DNA of 64,000 bases from Cerasibacillus sp036516575 (GTDB taxonomy: Bacteria; Bacillota; Bacilli; Bacillales; Amphibacillaceae). Each line of letters begins with the position of its first letter. Position 1 is the stretch's first letter. The notes below the pieces were generated by a model. The model was given only the letters and a program-made list of their open reading frames with translations. It did not search any database and was not told where the DNA came from. Location: assembly GCF_036516575.1 (NCBI RefSeq), contig NZ_DATBTY010000083.1:1-64000 (forward strand), in the 5' to 3' direction. Shown here one piece after another: positions 16,990-24,886 of this stretch. The translations under genes and the position numbers were made by a program.

Positions 16990-17099
16990 AAACATAAGCA
17001 AAGCGATTTGACATCTATAAACAGCTATTTTTTGTTGTTGATGTTCATTCCCTTTGTATTAACACGTTTTACGTGAAAGTTTTTAGGAGGATTATTTAC

Positions 17100-17300
17100 A
17101 TGCAAAACGGAGTAGTTAAATGGTTTAACGCAGAAAAAGGATACGGTTTTATTCAAGTAGAAGAAGGAAATGATGTATTTGTACATTATTCCGCTATTCA
17201 AGAAGAGGGATTTAAATCATTAGAAGAAGGCCAAGAAGTTACATTTGAAATTGTTGAAGGTGAACGTGGCCCACAAGCTGCTAATGTAGAAAAAAAATAA
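17100..17300 (+). CDS. Cold-shock protein (CspA/CspD family)
   Basis: The 66-residue OB-fold protein contains both RNA-binding motifs: KGYGFIQV (RNP1) and VFVHYSAI (RNP2), starting with NGVVKWFNAEKG. Such proteins bind single-stranded RNA and keep it unfolded in the cold. The ATG at 17100 has an AGGAGG site; an upstream in-frame start at 17073 is inside the leader and is rejected. Which Csp paralogue this is cannot be told from the sequence alone. Confidence 0.96.
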   Translation: MQNGVVKWFNAEKGYGFIQVEEGNDVFVHYSAIQEEGFKSLEEGQEVTFEIVEGERGPQAANVEKK

Positions 17301-17314
17301 GAAACCTCATATAT

Positions 17315-17351
17315 AAAAGCGGTAGTCCTATATGTAAGGACTGCCGCTTTT
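17315..17351. terminator. Convergent hairpin terminator
   Basis: A 15-bp stem with one G-T pair (17315-17329 with 17337-17351) and flanking A and T runs separates the cold-shock gene from the convergent methyltransferase gene. Confidence 0.85.
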
Positions 17352-17354
17352 CTG

Positions 17355-17873
17355 TTAGCGTTGGATATCGTATGACATGGCTAGTGCTTCTTCTTCTTCA
17401 GGGATACGTATCTTTAATAGTATAAGATGAATAATCGGAAATACCACCGCTGTCAAATATGCTCCAAATAGCAAAGGAATGACTAATAGCTCAATCCCAA
17501 CAATAATATAGTTAGGATGTTTAACATATTTATAAGGTCCTTTGCGAATTAAAGCAACCCGTGGAAGAATGATAATCTTCGTATTCCAAAATCGTCCCAA
17601 TGAAACGATACACCAAATACGAATGAATTGTGTGACTAAGAACACGCTAAGTAAGAGGTAGTTAACAGCAAATTCATCACGACCATAAAAATAAACTTCC
17701 AAATAAATTGCTAAAAAGAATAAACAATGTACAATAACAAACCACTTATAATGTTTTTTTCCAGTCTCGATTCCTCCCCTTTCTTTCATCCATTTTTCAT
17801 TATTTTTAGCAATAACTAATTCGACTAATCGTTGCATGATAATACAAACAAATAAAATCCACATCCATATCAT
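17355..17873 (-). CDS. bpsB: Isoprenylcysteine methyltransferase-like enzyme (BpsB/YpbQ-type)
   Basis: The 172-residue membrane protein has about four hydrophobic segments and the C-terminal motif of the ICMT family (GPYKYVKHPNYIIV), which binds S-adenosylmethionine. In B. subtilis the homologue YpbQ (BpsB) methylates alkylpyrones made by the neighbouring type III polyketide synthase. The same pairing is present here, with the start at 17873 four bases behind the synthase stop. GGAGTGGAG upstream of the ATG lies inside the end of the synthase gene. Confidence 0.88.
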   Translation of the reverse strand: MIWMWILFVCIIMQRLVELVIAKNNEKWMKERGGIETGKKHYKWFVIVHCLFFLAIYLEVYFYGRDEFAVNYLLLSVFLVTQFIRIWCIVSLGRFWNTKIIILPRVALIRKGPYKYVKHPNYIIVGIELLVIPLLFGAYLTAVVFPIIHLILLKIRIPEEEEALAMSYDIQR

Positions 17874-17877
17874 CAAT

Positions 17878-18963
17878 TTAACTCCACTCCAATAATAGTA
17901 ATTCGGAACTAAATCCGGGTCCTAGCGCTGATAAAACACTTTTTTGTTTCGTTTGTAAATCTTTCATCCATTTTTGTAAGACATATAACACTGTTGGAGA
18001 TGACATGTTGCCATGATTTTTTAATACTTCATATGAGTAGCGTAATTTTGCTGAAGCGATGGAACAAGATGATTCCATCGCTTCCAACACTTTTCTCCCA
18101 CCAGGATGGGCTACAAATGAATCAATATCGTCATTCTTTAACTGGCTTTCTTCCAAAAAGTTTTCCAGATGCGGCTTAAACAAGGTGTGAACAAGCTTTG
18201 GAATCCGTTTTGAAAAAATAACCTCAAAACCATTTGTATGTATATTCCATCCCATAACATTTTCTGTATCTTTTATTGTATAAGAGCTCGTTCGTTTAAT
18301 GACCGGTACTGATTTACTTTTAATAAACTTATTTAAGGGTGATTGTTTCCCCACTAATAAAGCAGCACTTGCCCCATCTCCAAATAAAGCGGTACCGACA
18401 ATATTACTTTTTCTAAGATCGTCCTTTTGAAACGTTAAACTACATAATTCACAACAAATAAGAAGTACATTTTTTGTCGTTTGAGCTTGTAAGATTCGAT
18501 GAGCATGCGCAAGTCCAATTGCACCCCCTGCACAACCAAGTCCCCATAATGGCATACGTGATATCGTTTCCTTAAATGGTTTTCGATTCATAATGTGCAC
18601 ATCCATTGTCGGTGTTGCAACCCCTGTACTAGATACAAAGATAATATGATCAATCGTGGAGAAAGGGATTGGTTGTTGTAAAAAATCAGGATGTATTAAA
18701 CAATCTTCAATAGCTTTTAACGATAATTCAAGCGCATGCTTGATATACAAATCATTACGAACTTTGAAATCGTGATCCAGTTGAAACCAATCAGGGTGCA
18801 CAACAAATTGACGTGATTCAATGGCAGCATTTTCAAATATCGTTAATAAACGATTGACCAATCGCTTCTCGTCTAGAAAAATATGTTTCACTAAGTCTTT
18901 TACTGTCTCTTGTTCCAATTCATAGCTGGGAATCCCCAATCCAATTGAGGCAATTTTTGTCAT
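17878..18963 (-). CDS. bpsA: Type III polyketide synthase (BpsA-like)
   Basis: This chalcone-synthase-fold enzyme of 361 residues shows the catalytic cysteine in LGCAGGAIGL, the histidine in FVAHPGGRKVLEAM and the asparagine in NHGNMSSPTVLYVL. It should condense fatty acyl-CoA with malonyl-CoA units to form alkylpyrones, lipids then methylated by the product of the next gene. An AAAAGGTG site precedes the ATG. Upstream lies an array of 11-bp repeats that looks like PhoP boxes. Confidence 0.93.
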   Translation of the reverse strand: MTKIASIGLGIPSYELEQETVKDLVKHIFLDEKRLVNRLLTIFENAAIESRQFVVHPDWFQLDHDFKVRNDLYIKHALELSLKAIEDCLIHPDFLQQPIPFSTIDHIIFVSSTGVATPTMDVHIMNRKPFKETISRMPLWGLGCAGGAIGLAHAHRILQAQTTKNVLLICCELCSLTFQKDDLRKSNIVGTALFGDGASAALLVGKQSPLNKFIKSKSVPVIKRTSSYTIKDTENVMGWNIHTNGFEVIFSKRIPKLVHTLFKPHLENFLEESQLKNDDIDSFVAHPGGRKVLEAMESSCSIASAKLRYSYEVLKNHGNMSSPTVLYVLQKWMKDLQTKQKSVLSALGPGFSSELLLLEWS

Positions 18964-19008
18964 GTTTTCACCTTTTTATATATATACTGCCCATTTCTTC
19001 AAACTTTA

Positions 19009-19052
19009 TTAATAATTTATTCACATAGTATTCACATTCTTTTCTAACCGAA
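19009..19052 (+). promoter_or_regulatory. Four 11-bp repeats resembling PhoP boxes
   Basis: Four consecutive 11-bp units start TTAATA, TTCACA, TTCACA and TTCTAA (19009, 19020, 19031 and 19042). PhoP of Bacillus binds direct repeats of TT(A/C/T)ACA spaced by about five bases, so two units are perfect and two partial. The array lies in the divergent region between bpsA and the ba3 oxidase genes and could control either. Confidence 0.4.
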
Positions 19053-19092
19053 CCGTTAGGAAAGTTGATAGATATAGTGTTGCAGTAATGTT

Positions 19093-19120
19093 TTGAACAA
19101 AATGTGACATCTATTATAAA
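19093..19120 (+). promoter_or_regulatory. Possible promoter of the ba3 oxidase operon
   Basis: TTGAAC (19093-19098) and TATAAA (19115-19120) are spaced by 16 bases, about 70 bases before the first gene of the operon. The match is moderate and the assignment tentative. Confidence 0.4.
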
Positions 19121-19191
19121 ACCTTAAGTTAGCCTGCTAAATTTTGTATGATGGTAATGAAGACAACAAAAAGGCAGAGGGAGTGGAAAAC

Positions 19192-19329
19192 ATGGTATCC
19201 GAAACAAACAAGAATCTCGGCGATAAAAACGAACCAGATTTAAGAGGAACATTTGCCTCGGTTATGTTCGTCCTGGCATTTATCGTCATCAGTTGGTTTG
19301 GAGTATTAGGGATATTCTTATCTAGATAA
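19192..19329 (+). CDS. Cytochrome c oxidase subunit 2A (ba3-type small subunit)
   Basis: A 45-residue protein with one membrane helix (MFVLAFIVISWFGVLGIF) and a polar N-terminus carrying EPDLRGTFASV fits the small subunit IIa of ba3-type oxidases. The ATG at 19192 follows GGAGTGG by six bases; an open extension to 19144 lacks a ribosome site. Its place directly before subunits II and I supports the call. Confidence 0.85.
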   Translation: MVSETNKNLGDKNEPDLRGTFASVMFVLAFIVISWFGVLGIFLSR

Positions 19330-19343
19330 AGACAAGGGAGTGA

Positions 19344-19853
19344 ATGAAAGTGCATTTACACAAATTTGAAAAAATATGGCTCGTATTTGGGATTGGGTCT
19401 CTCGTACTCTTTATGGTCATTCTCGGCTATGGAGCATTCTGGAAAGGAACTCACCCACAGAGTCACGGTCAAATTATCGACCCAAATAATGTTGAAGCAT
19501 ATGATGCTTTCAAGCCCGAAAATTTAGGAGTTAATAAAGTAGATGAAAAGCGTTATGTAATAAACGTCGTTGCATCGGCATTTAACTACGATTTAGGAAC
19601 AGATAAAGACGGGAATGCGGTTAAGACGATTCGTATTCCAAAAGGATCAAATGTTTTATTCCAAGTTACTTCTCCGGATGTTGTCCATGGATTTAATATT
19701 GCTGGAACAAACGTCAACATGATGATTGAACCAGGTTATGTAAGTAAAATGGAAACGGTGTTAAATAACCCTGGTGAATACACAATCGTATGTAATGAAT
19801 ATTGCGGTGTAGGTCACCACTTAATGTTTGGTACACTGGAGGTGTATGAATAA
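19344..19853 (+). CDS. cbaB: Cytochrome c oxidase subunit II, ba3-type
   Basis: The 169-residue protein has a single N-terminal membrane helix (residues 10-30) and a cupredoxin domain. The CuA site is visible as VVHGF and then CNEYCGVGHHLM near the C-terminus, providing the two Cys, two His and Met. It takes electrons from a cytochrome c or a similar donor and passes them to subunit I. Its stop overlaps the start of the subunit I gene region by one base. The short single-helix form is that of ba3-type rather than caa3-type enzymes. Confidence 0.93.
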   Translation: MKVHLHKFEKIWLVFGIGSLVLFMVILGYGAFWKGTHPQSHGQIIDPNNVEAYDAFKPENLGVNKVDEKRYVINVVASAFNYDLGTDKDGNAVKTIRIPKGSNVLFQVTSPDVVHGFNIAGTNVNMMIEPGYVSKMETVLNNPGEYTIVCNEYCGVGHHLMFGTLEVYE

Positions 19854-21541
19854 TGGCGTTAGCAAAAGCAGAAACATCATCGACTCAAGAAATTGGCGCA
19901 TATCCAATTCATGATAAAAGTAAGAAATTATATATGTCCTTTATGTATGTTACATTTATCTCCTTATTAATCGGAGGATTAATGGGGTTATTACAAACTT
20001 TTGTTCGTTCAGGTAAGTTAAGCCTACCTTGGGGAATTGGTTATTATCAAATCCTTACTGTTCACGGTGTTATTTTAGCACTTGTGATGACGACATTTTT
20101 CATTATTGGATTTCAGTTCTCTTTAATGGAAAAGTCAGTTGGAATGTCCGATAAACAACGTAAATGGGGTTGGGTAAGTTTTTGGGTCATGCTAATTGGA
20201 ACAATCATAACAGCAACGACCATTCTACTTGGAAAAGCAAGTGTTCTTTATACGTTCTATGCACCACTTAAAGGGCATCCTGCTTTCTATATCGGTTTAG
20301 CTCTAGTTATTATCGGATCATGGATTGCCGCTTTTGTTAACTGGCATCAAATTGCTGTATGGAAAAAGAAACATCCAGGTGAGAAAACACCACTTCCTGC
20401 ATTTATGGTTGCTATTAATATGATTATGTGGTTTATCGCTTCACTTGGTGTTGCTGTTGCAGTTCTGGTTCAGTTTATTCCATGGTCATTAGGTTACGCA
20501 TCAACAATTAATGTTCTATTAAGTAGAACGTTATTCTGGTATTTCGGTCACCCACTTGTCTATTTCTGGTTATTACCAGCCTATATGACATGGTATGTGA
20601 TTATCCCGAAAATTATCGGTGGAAAAATTTTCAGTGACGCATTAGCAAGAATGTCATTCGTATTACTATTATTCTTCTCTATTCCTGTAGGTTTTCACCA
20701 TCAGTTAACTGAGCCTGGTATTCACCCTACTTGGAAATTTATCCAAGTTGCATTAACAATGATGGTTGTTATTCCTACATTAATGACAGCATTCTCTATG
20801 TTTGCTACGTTTGAAATTACCGGACGTAAAAAAGGTGGAAAAGGTGTTTTCGGTTGGATGAAAAAGTTACCTTGGGGTGACGTACGTTTCTTAGCACCAT
20901 TCCTAGGTATGGTCGGATTTATCCCAGGTGGTGCAGGTGGAATTATTAACGCATCACACCAGTTAAACATGGTTGTTCATAATACCATATGGGTAACGGG
21001 TCACTTCCACTTAACAGTTGCAACAGTTGTTCTCTTAACATTCTTTGGTGTTACTTACTGGTTAGTACCACATCTAAAAGGACGAAAGTTAACACCGCAA
21101 CTTAATAAATTAGGAATTATTCAATCCATCATCTGGTCAGTTGGAATGTTGATTATGTCAACATCAATGCACATTCAAGGTTTGAAAGGCGGACCACGTC
21201 GTTCTGAGTTTTCAGAGTACGGTGGTACAGCTCAAGCACAAGAATGGATTGGCTATCAAGTAGCACAAGCTGTTGGTGGAACAATCCTATTCGTTGCTAT
21301 CCTACTCATGCTTTATATTTTCGTTAAAATGGCTTTCTTCGCTCCAAAAGGTGAAACAGAGTATCCAATAGCACAAGAAGAGCCAGATGCAGAACCGACA
21401 CCAGCTTGGTTCGAAAACTGGAAAATGTGGGTTGGAATTACCGTTGCGTTAATCTTATTCGCATACTCTATTCCGGTATTCGATATGATTCAGTACTCAC
21501 CTCCTGGCTCACCGCCATTTAGCTGGCCAATCGGTAACTAA
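19853..21541 (+). CDS. cbaA: Cytochrome c oxidase subunit I, ba3-type
   Basis: The 562-residue protein has about 13-14 membrane helices and the heme-copper residues of subunit I: HGVILALVM for low-spin heme, HPLVYFWLLPAY and HHQLTEPGIHP for CuB, and TGHFHLTVAT for the heme ligands. It reduces oxygen to water and conserves energy by proton movement. Together with the two preceding genes it forms a complete ba3-type oxidase unit, known for high oxygen affinity. The start overlaps subunit II. Confidence 0.95.
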   Translation: MALAKAETSSTQEIGAYPIHDKSKKLYMSFMYVTFISLLIGGLMGLLQTFVRSGKLSLPWGIGYYQILTVHGVILALVMTTFFIIGFQFSLMEKSVGMSDKQRKWGWVSFWVMLIGTIITATTILLGKASVLYTFYAPLKGHPAFYIGLALVIIGSWIAAFVNWHQIAVWKKKHPGEKTPLPAFMVAINMIMWFIASLGVAVAVLVQFIPWSLGYASTINVLLSRTLFWYFGHPLVYFWLLPAYMTWYVIIPKIIGGKIFSDALARMSFVLLLFFSIPVGFHHQLTEPGIHPTWKFIQVALTMMVVIPTLMTAFSMFATFEITGRKKGGKGVFGWMKKLPWGDVRFLAPFLGMVGFIPGGAGGIINASHQLNMVVHNTIWVTGHFHLTVATVVLLTFFGVTYWLVPHLKGRKLTPQLNKLGIIQSIIWSVGMLIMSTSMHIQGLKGGPRRSEFSEYGGTAQAQEWIGYQVAQAVGGTILFVAILLMLYIFVKMAFFAPKGETEYPIAQEEPDAEPTPAWFENWKMWVGITVALILFAYSIPVFDMIQYSPPGSPPFSWPIGN

Positions 21542-21543
21542 AC

Positions 21544-21573
21544 AAAAAAAGCAGGGATTTCCCTGCTTTTTTA
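21544..21573. terminator. Convergent hairpin terminator
   Basis: A stem of AAAAAAGCAGGGA paired with TCCCTGCTTTTTT follows the oxidase stop and ends at the stop of the convergent RNA methyltransferase gene, serving both. Confidence 0.87.
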
Positions 21574-22698
21574 TTTTTCTCCGTGATATTGATAATAATC
21601 GGTACGGATAAACCCATTAAATAGTTTTCGTTTCTTAGTTGCCTTTTTCCCGTAAGCTTTTTCAAATTGGTTATAAGCAGTCATCACATAAACACTCCAT
21701 GTCGGATGATGTTTCATGATAGCACCGAAATCTCGATAAATTGTCTCCACTTCTTTATCTGCACTTAATCGCTTACCATATGGAGGATTTGTGACAATAT
21801 ATCCCCCTTCTTTACGGATGGTTAAGTCTTTCACCTGCATTTGTTTCCATTGAATCAAATCACCTAGACCTGCTTCTTGACTGTTTTCTCGTGACGCATC
21901 AATCATTTTGTGATTGATATCTGAACCAATAATGTTTAGCTCTTGATCATAGTTTGCCAAGTCTTCTGCTTCTTCAAACGCTTTGTCCCATAAATCTTGT
22001 GGAAGCATGTTCCATGATTCTGAAGCAAAGTTACGATTAAATCCCGGCGCGATATTTTGACCAATTAATGAAGCTTCAATTGGAATTGTTCCCGATCCAC
22101 AAAAAGGATCAATCAATGTTTTATTTGGTGTCCAATTTGTAAGCAATAATAAAGCTGCTGCCATTGTTTCTTTTAACGGTGCTTCACCTTGTAAGACGCG
22201 ATATCCGCGTTTGTGTAACCCACTTCCTGATGTATCAATCGTTAGAGTAGCAATATCTTTATGTAAGGCAACCTCAACTTTATAAAGCGCACCTGTCTCT
22301 GGCATTCTCGAAGCAATACCATATTTTAAACGTAAACGGTCAACAATCGCTTTTTTTACAATTGCCTGGCAATCAGAGACACTAAATAGTTTAGACTTCA
22401 CAGATTTTCCGGAAACAGGAAATTGACCATCTTCATTTATATATTGCTCCCAAGGTAATTGTTTTGTTGCTTCAAAAAGCTCATCAAAGCTAGTCACCTT
22501 AAATTCCCCGACGTGTATTTTTACACGATCTGCTGTTCTTAACCACAAATTGCAACGCGGAATAGCCGAAAGCGGAGCATTAAACAAAACACGTCCATTT
22601 TCAATCGCTGCATCATAACCTAATTCTCTAACTTCCCTACCAACAATTGCTTCTAATCCCATTGCTGCTGTGGCAATAAGTGTAACCTGTTGTTCCAT
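21571..22698 (-). CDS. ypsC: rRNA large-subunit methyltransferase, THUMP type (YpsC/RlmL-like)
   Basis: The 375-residue protein has an N-terminal THUMP region (residues 40-160) and a methyltransferase domain with DPFCGSGTIPIEA (SAM loop), and the catalytic TNPPYGKRL motif. Relatives methylate N2 of a guanine in 23S rRNA. As in B. subtilis, the gene lies directly downstream of rnpB and gpsB on the same strand. Confidence 0.92.
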   Translation of the reverse strand: MEQQVTLIATAAMGLEAIVGREVRELGYDAAIENGRVLFNAPLSAIPRCNLWLRTADRVKIHVGEFKVTSFDELFEATKQLPWEQYINEDGQFPVSGKSVKSKLFSVSDCQAIVKKAIVDRLRLKYGIASRMPETGALYKVEVALHKDIATLTIDTSGSGLHKRGYRVLQGEAPLKETMAAALLLLTNWTPNKTLIDPFCGSGTIPIEASLIGQNIAPGFNRNFASESWNMLPQDLWDKAFEEAEDLANYDQELNIIGSDINHKMIDASRENSQEAGLGDLIQWKQMQVKDLTIRKEGGYIVTNPPYGKRLSADKEVETIYRDFGAIMKHHPTWSVYVMTAYNQFEKAYGKKATKKRKLFNGFIRTDYYQYHGEK

Positions 22699-22761
22699 TC
22701 ATGTATTCCTTTCTTATTTTCTTATTAAAAATTAGTTTAACATACGTTTCCTTAAATAAAC

Positions 22762-22804
22762 AAAAAACCTATTTATGGCGTATTCGTCCATAAATAGGTT
22801 TTTT
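22762..22804 (-). terminator. Terminator of the RNase P RNA gene
   Basis: A perfect 17-bp stem (22762-22778 with 22788-22804) ends in TTTTTT when read on the minus strand, just beyond the 3' end of rnpB. Confidence 0.85.
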
Positions 22805-22814
22805 CATGTTCTAT

Positions 22815-23212
22815 CTGACGTGTTGAATACGTCATAAGCCATGTTCTGTACCTTTGTACTACAAGCGGTAGTCAACCTCGTACTCTGGTCGTAACCATCT
22901 ATCTACGAGACTTTAGCTCGTCCCTTTTTCGATTGGATTCTCTAATCAAGGATGCCCCTACCAATATTTGGGTTGCTCACTCGTGGGGTTTACCTCGTTC
23001 CACCTAGACTGTTTCCAATCTAGCTTCGTCACTGTGGCACCTTCAGGCATACTCATCCATATTCAATTGAACTTAGGATTTTTTGCCGCCGTTATCCCCT
23101 GACTTATGAATTCGTCAGGCACGAACACTACAGACATCTCAGTCTGTGTGAGCATGGACTTTCCTCTACACAGATAACTGTGCAGCGATTACGTCAGTAT
23201 TCAACATGAACA
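22815..23212 (-). ncRNA. rnpB: RNase P RNA (type B)
   Basis: Read on the minus strand, the sequence holds the conserved blocks of bacterial type B RNase P RNA: GTAATCGCTGCA near the 5' end, GAGGAAAGTCCATGCTC, GGTGCCACAGTGACGAAG, GGTGGAACGAGGTAAACCCC, GTAGATAGATG and ACATGGCTTA near the 3' end. Helix P1 is seen as TTGAATAC (23196-23203 region) pairing with GTATTCAA near 22822-22829. The RNA is the catalytic part of the enzyme that trims tRNA 5' ends. Ends are approximate. The place between gpsB and ypsC is as in B. subtilis. Confidence 0.96.
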
Positions 23213-23219
23213 TAATTGT

Positions 23220-23225
23220 ATTATA
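23220..23225 (-). promoter_or_regulatory. -10 element of rnpB promoter
   Basis: A perfect TATAAT on the minus strand lies seven to eight bases before the estimated 5' end of the RNase P RNA. The -35 region is weak. Confidence 0.6.
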
Positions 23226-23259
23226 CCATATTTTCTTTGTTTTTTCATCCGTTGTTTTT

Positions 23260-23586
23260 TTATGCATCGTCCTCTGTACGACTTGGTGTACCAAATACGG
23301 CTTTTTCTAGATTAGAAAGTCGTTTTAACACATCATAATTAACTTGTGATGGAGGGATGACTCGGGTTGGTTCACTCACCTTAACTTCCTCTTTATGTGT
23401 GTTTTGTTTTTTCAAACGAGAAATTTCTTTCTTTAATGTCATTATTTCCTCATTGAATAATTGGTAATCTAAAATAATTTTATCAAGAAATGAATCTACC
23501 TCGTCCTGATTATAACCACGCATTGAAACTTTAAATTCCTTCTCTAAGATATCTTTACTCGTAAATTGTATTTTTTTATCAGCCAT
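23260..23586 (-). CDS. gpsB: Cell-division regulator GpsB
   Basis: The 108-residue protein has the DivIVA-like N-terminal domain (KEFKVSMRGYNQDEVDSFLD), a coiled coil at about residues 40-65, a linker, and a short C-terminal helix (LKRLSNLEKAVFG). GpsB couples division to cell-wall synthesis and binds the basic N-terminal tail of PBP1 (PonA); a ponA gene lies 3 kb away. The position next to rnpB is as in B. subtilis. Confidence 0.96.
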   Translation of the reverse strand: MADKKIQFTSKDILEKEFKVSMRGYNQDEVDSFLDKIILDYQLFNEEIMTLKKEISRLKKQNTHKEEVKVSEPTRVIPPSQVNYDVLKRLSNLEKAVFGTPSRTEDDA

Positions 23587-23682
23587 ATGCTCACCCCTAC
23601 TTAGCTATATGTTATTCTCTATTCATTTCTATTACAGATTTTAGGGAATATGTTATTCTTTAACTATTATAACACGAAACAT

Positions 23683-24093
23683 TTATTTTCGTCTGTTCTC
23701 GTTTAAATCTGTTGGTTGAAAAGAGAAAGGTAATAGGCTCTCGATATTTACCAATTTAATCTCATTCGTCTGATTCGCTAAGTAGATTGGCATCTTTGCA
23801 TCAAAAAATTCATTCATCACTTGGCGACAGGCACCACATGGTGGCACAGGTCTGTCTGTGTCAGCCACAACGACCATTTTCGAAAATTGTCTCTCTCCAT
23901 TAGATATTGCTTTAAAGATAGCTACACGTTCGGCGCAACAAGTTAATGGGTATGATGCATTTTCAATATTACAACCTGTGTATACTTTTCCAGACTTGGC
24001 AAGCAATGCAGCACCAACTGGGAATTGAGAATAAGGCACATAAGCACCTTTTAATGCTTCTTTCGCTGATTGAAGTAATTCATTGTTTTCCAT
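23683..24093 (-). CDS. cdd: Cytidine deaminase
   Basis: The zinc site is clear: CAERVAIF with the catalytic glutamate (residues 53-60) and PCGACRQVM with two cysteines (about 85-93). The 136-residue length and NIENASYPLT before the active site fit a tetrameric cytidine deaminase that turns cytidine or deoxycytidine into uridine forms. In B. subtilis cdd lies elsewhere, so this location between gpsB and the ypp genes is unusual. The start overlaps the end of yppE by 14 bases. Confidence 0.85.
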   Translation of the reverse strand: MENNELLQSAKEALKGAYVPYSQFPVGAALLAKSGKVYTGCNIENASYPLTCCAERVAIFKAISNGERQFSKMVVVADTDRPVPPCGACRQVMNEFFDAKMPIYLANQTNEIKLVNIESLLPFSFQPTDLNENRRK

Positions 24094-24466
24094 TAGTTTT
24101 CCCCCTCATATGCTTATCTCGTTTGTTCCTTATTTGGTCAAATACATACTCAATCGATTGGATGTATGACATATAGCGTTTTTTTCTTATATCTATATAA
24201 TAACTGTGCATGATGACTAATTCCATATTTTCCTTTGTCGATTGTATTTGCCCGGGAAAAACATTAATGGATTTATTTTCGAAAGCATTTAGACATGCTT
24301 GTTCCCATTCATCGAGTAATGAGAAAATCGGGGCTGTTTCCTCCTTAACATATGAAAAAAATTGTGTGTCCCTTCTATTTTCAGGTGGCTCACCTTTATG
24401 ATATATTTCGCATAATTCATTTAGTTTTTCTTTCAATAATATCGTTAAATGATTGACACTGTTCAT
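24080..24466 (-). CDS. yppE: YppE family protein (DUF1798)
   Basis: The 128-residue helical protein shows features of YppE, such as WEQACLNAFENK and the aromatic-rich HSYYIDIRKKRYMSYIQSIEY. Its function is not known. It lies in the same conserved neighbourhood (ypp genes upstream of recU-ponA) as in B. subtilis, and its end overlaps the cytidine deaminase start. No signal peptide or membrane segment is visible. Confidence 0.75.
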   Translation of the reverse strand: MNSVNHLTILLKEKLNELCEIYHKGEPPENRRDTQFFSYVKEETAPIFSLLDEWEQACLNAFENKSINVFPGQIQSTKENMELVIMHSYYIDIRKKRYMSYIQSIEYVFDQIRNKRDKHMRGKTNGKQ

Positions 24467-24527
24467 TTGACTTTAAACCGCTCCATTCATATAAACAAGT
24501 TAAGTATAACCTATTATAACATGAACA

Positions 24528-24728
24528 TTAGCTGTACTTCTGATTTATACTGTTTAAGATGTTTGCTGAATCATAATAATAGTTTTGAACAACTTGGTTA
24601 ATATGGAGTGATAATCTTTGGTTTATGAAGGTTAGGCGATGTTCCATATCACTGAGTGACTGCATAAATTGAGCTTTTGTCATCCCCTCTTTGTGAACTG
24701 TAGGCTTTATATTTATAGCATACCCCAT
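24528..24728 (-). CDS. Small ypp-cluster protein, possibly YppD-like
   Basis: This 66-residue protein begins MGYAINIKPTVHKEGMTKAQ and is otherwise helical. I do not recognise it by sequence; its position between yppC and yppE suggests YppD (DUF5446), which is an inference from order. AGGAGGTGA lies five bases before ATG 24728, the chosen start; a GTG at 24737 forms a GTGA overlap with the preceding small gene and is possible too. Confidence 0.65.
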   Translation of the reverse strand: MGYAINIKPTVHKEGMTKAQFMQSLSDMEHRLTFINQRLSLHINQVVQNYYYDSANILNSINQKYS

Positions 24729-24733
24729 CCTTG

Positions 24734-24886
24734 TCACCTCCTTCTTATATATTTCGCTATGACCTTTCTTTCACCTGCATGTTCGACAAAACTAGAAGCC
24801 ATATCTAACCATTCATCGATTATAGAACCATGATCGTACAATAATTCGACAAATTCATTGTCCTTCTTTAAGACGATAGTAAACAT
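24734..24886 (-). CDS. Overlapping 50-codon gene behind yppC
   Basis: On the minus strand ATG 24886 opens a frame of 50 codons (start MFTIVLKKDNEFVELLYDHG, later IIDEWLDMASSFVEHAGE) that ends with TGA at 24734-24736. It starts inside the last 32 bases of yppC in another frame and its stop overlaps the next gene as GTGA. The residue mix looks coding (acidic, amphipathic), and it fills what would otherwise be a gap. No clear ribosome site is present, so it would depend on coupling. It may instead be a frameshifted C-terminus of YppC. Confidence 0.5.
   Translation of the reverse strand: MFTIVLKKDNEFVELLYDHGSIIDEWLDMASSFVEHAGERKVIAKYIRRR

Noticed and set aside
22815..23212. Repeat or CRISPR-like structure in the gene-free gap before gpsB
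   Set aside because: The many inverted repeats are the helices of RNase P RNA, shown by its conserved blocks; there are no direct repeats with spacers.
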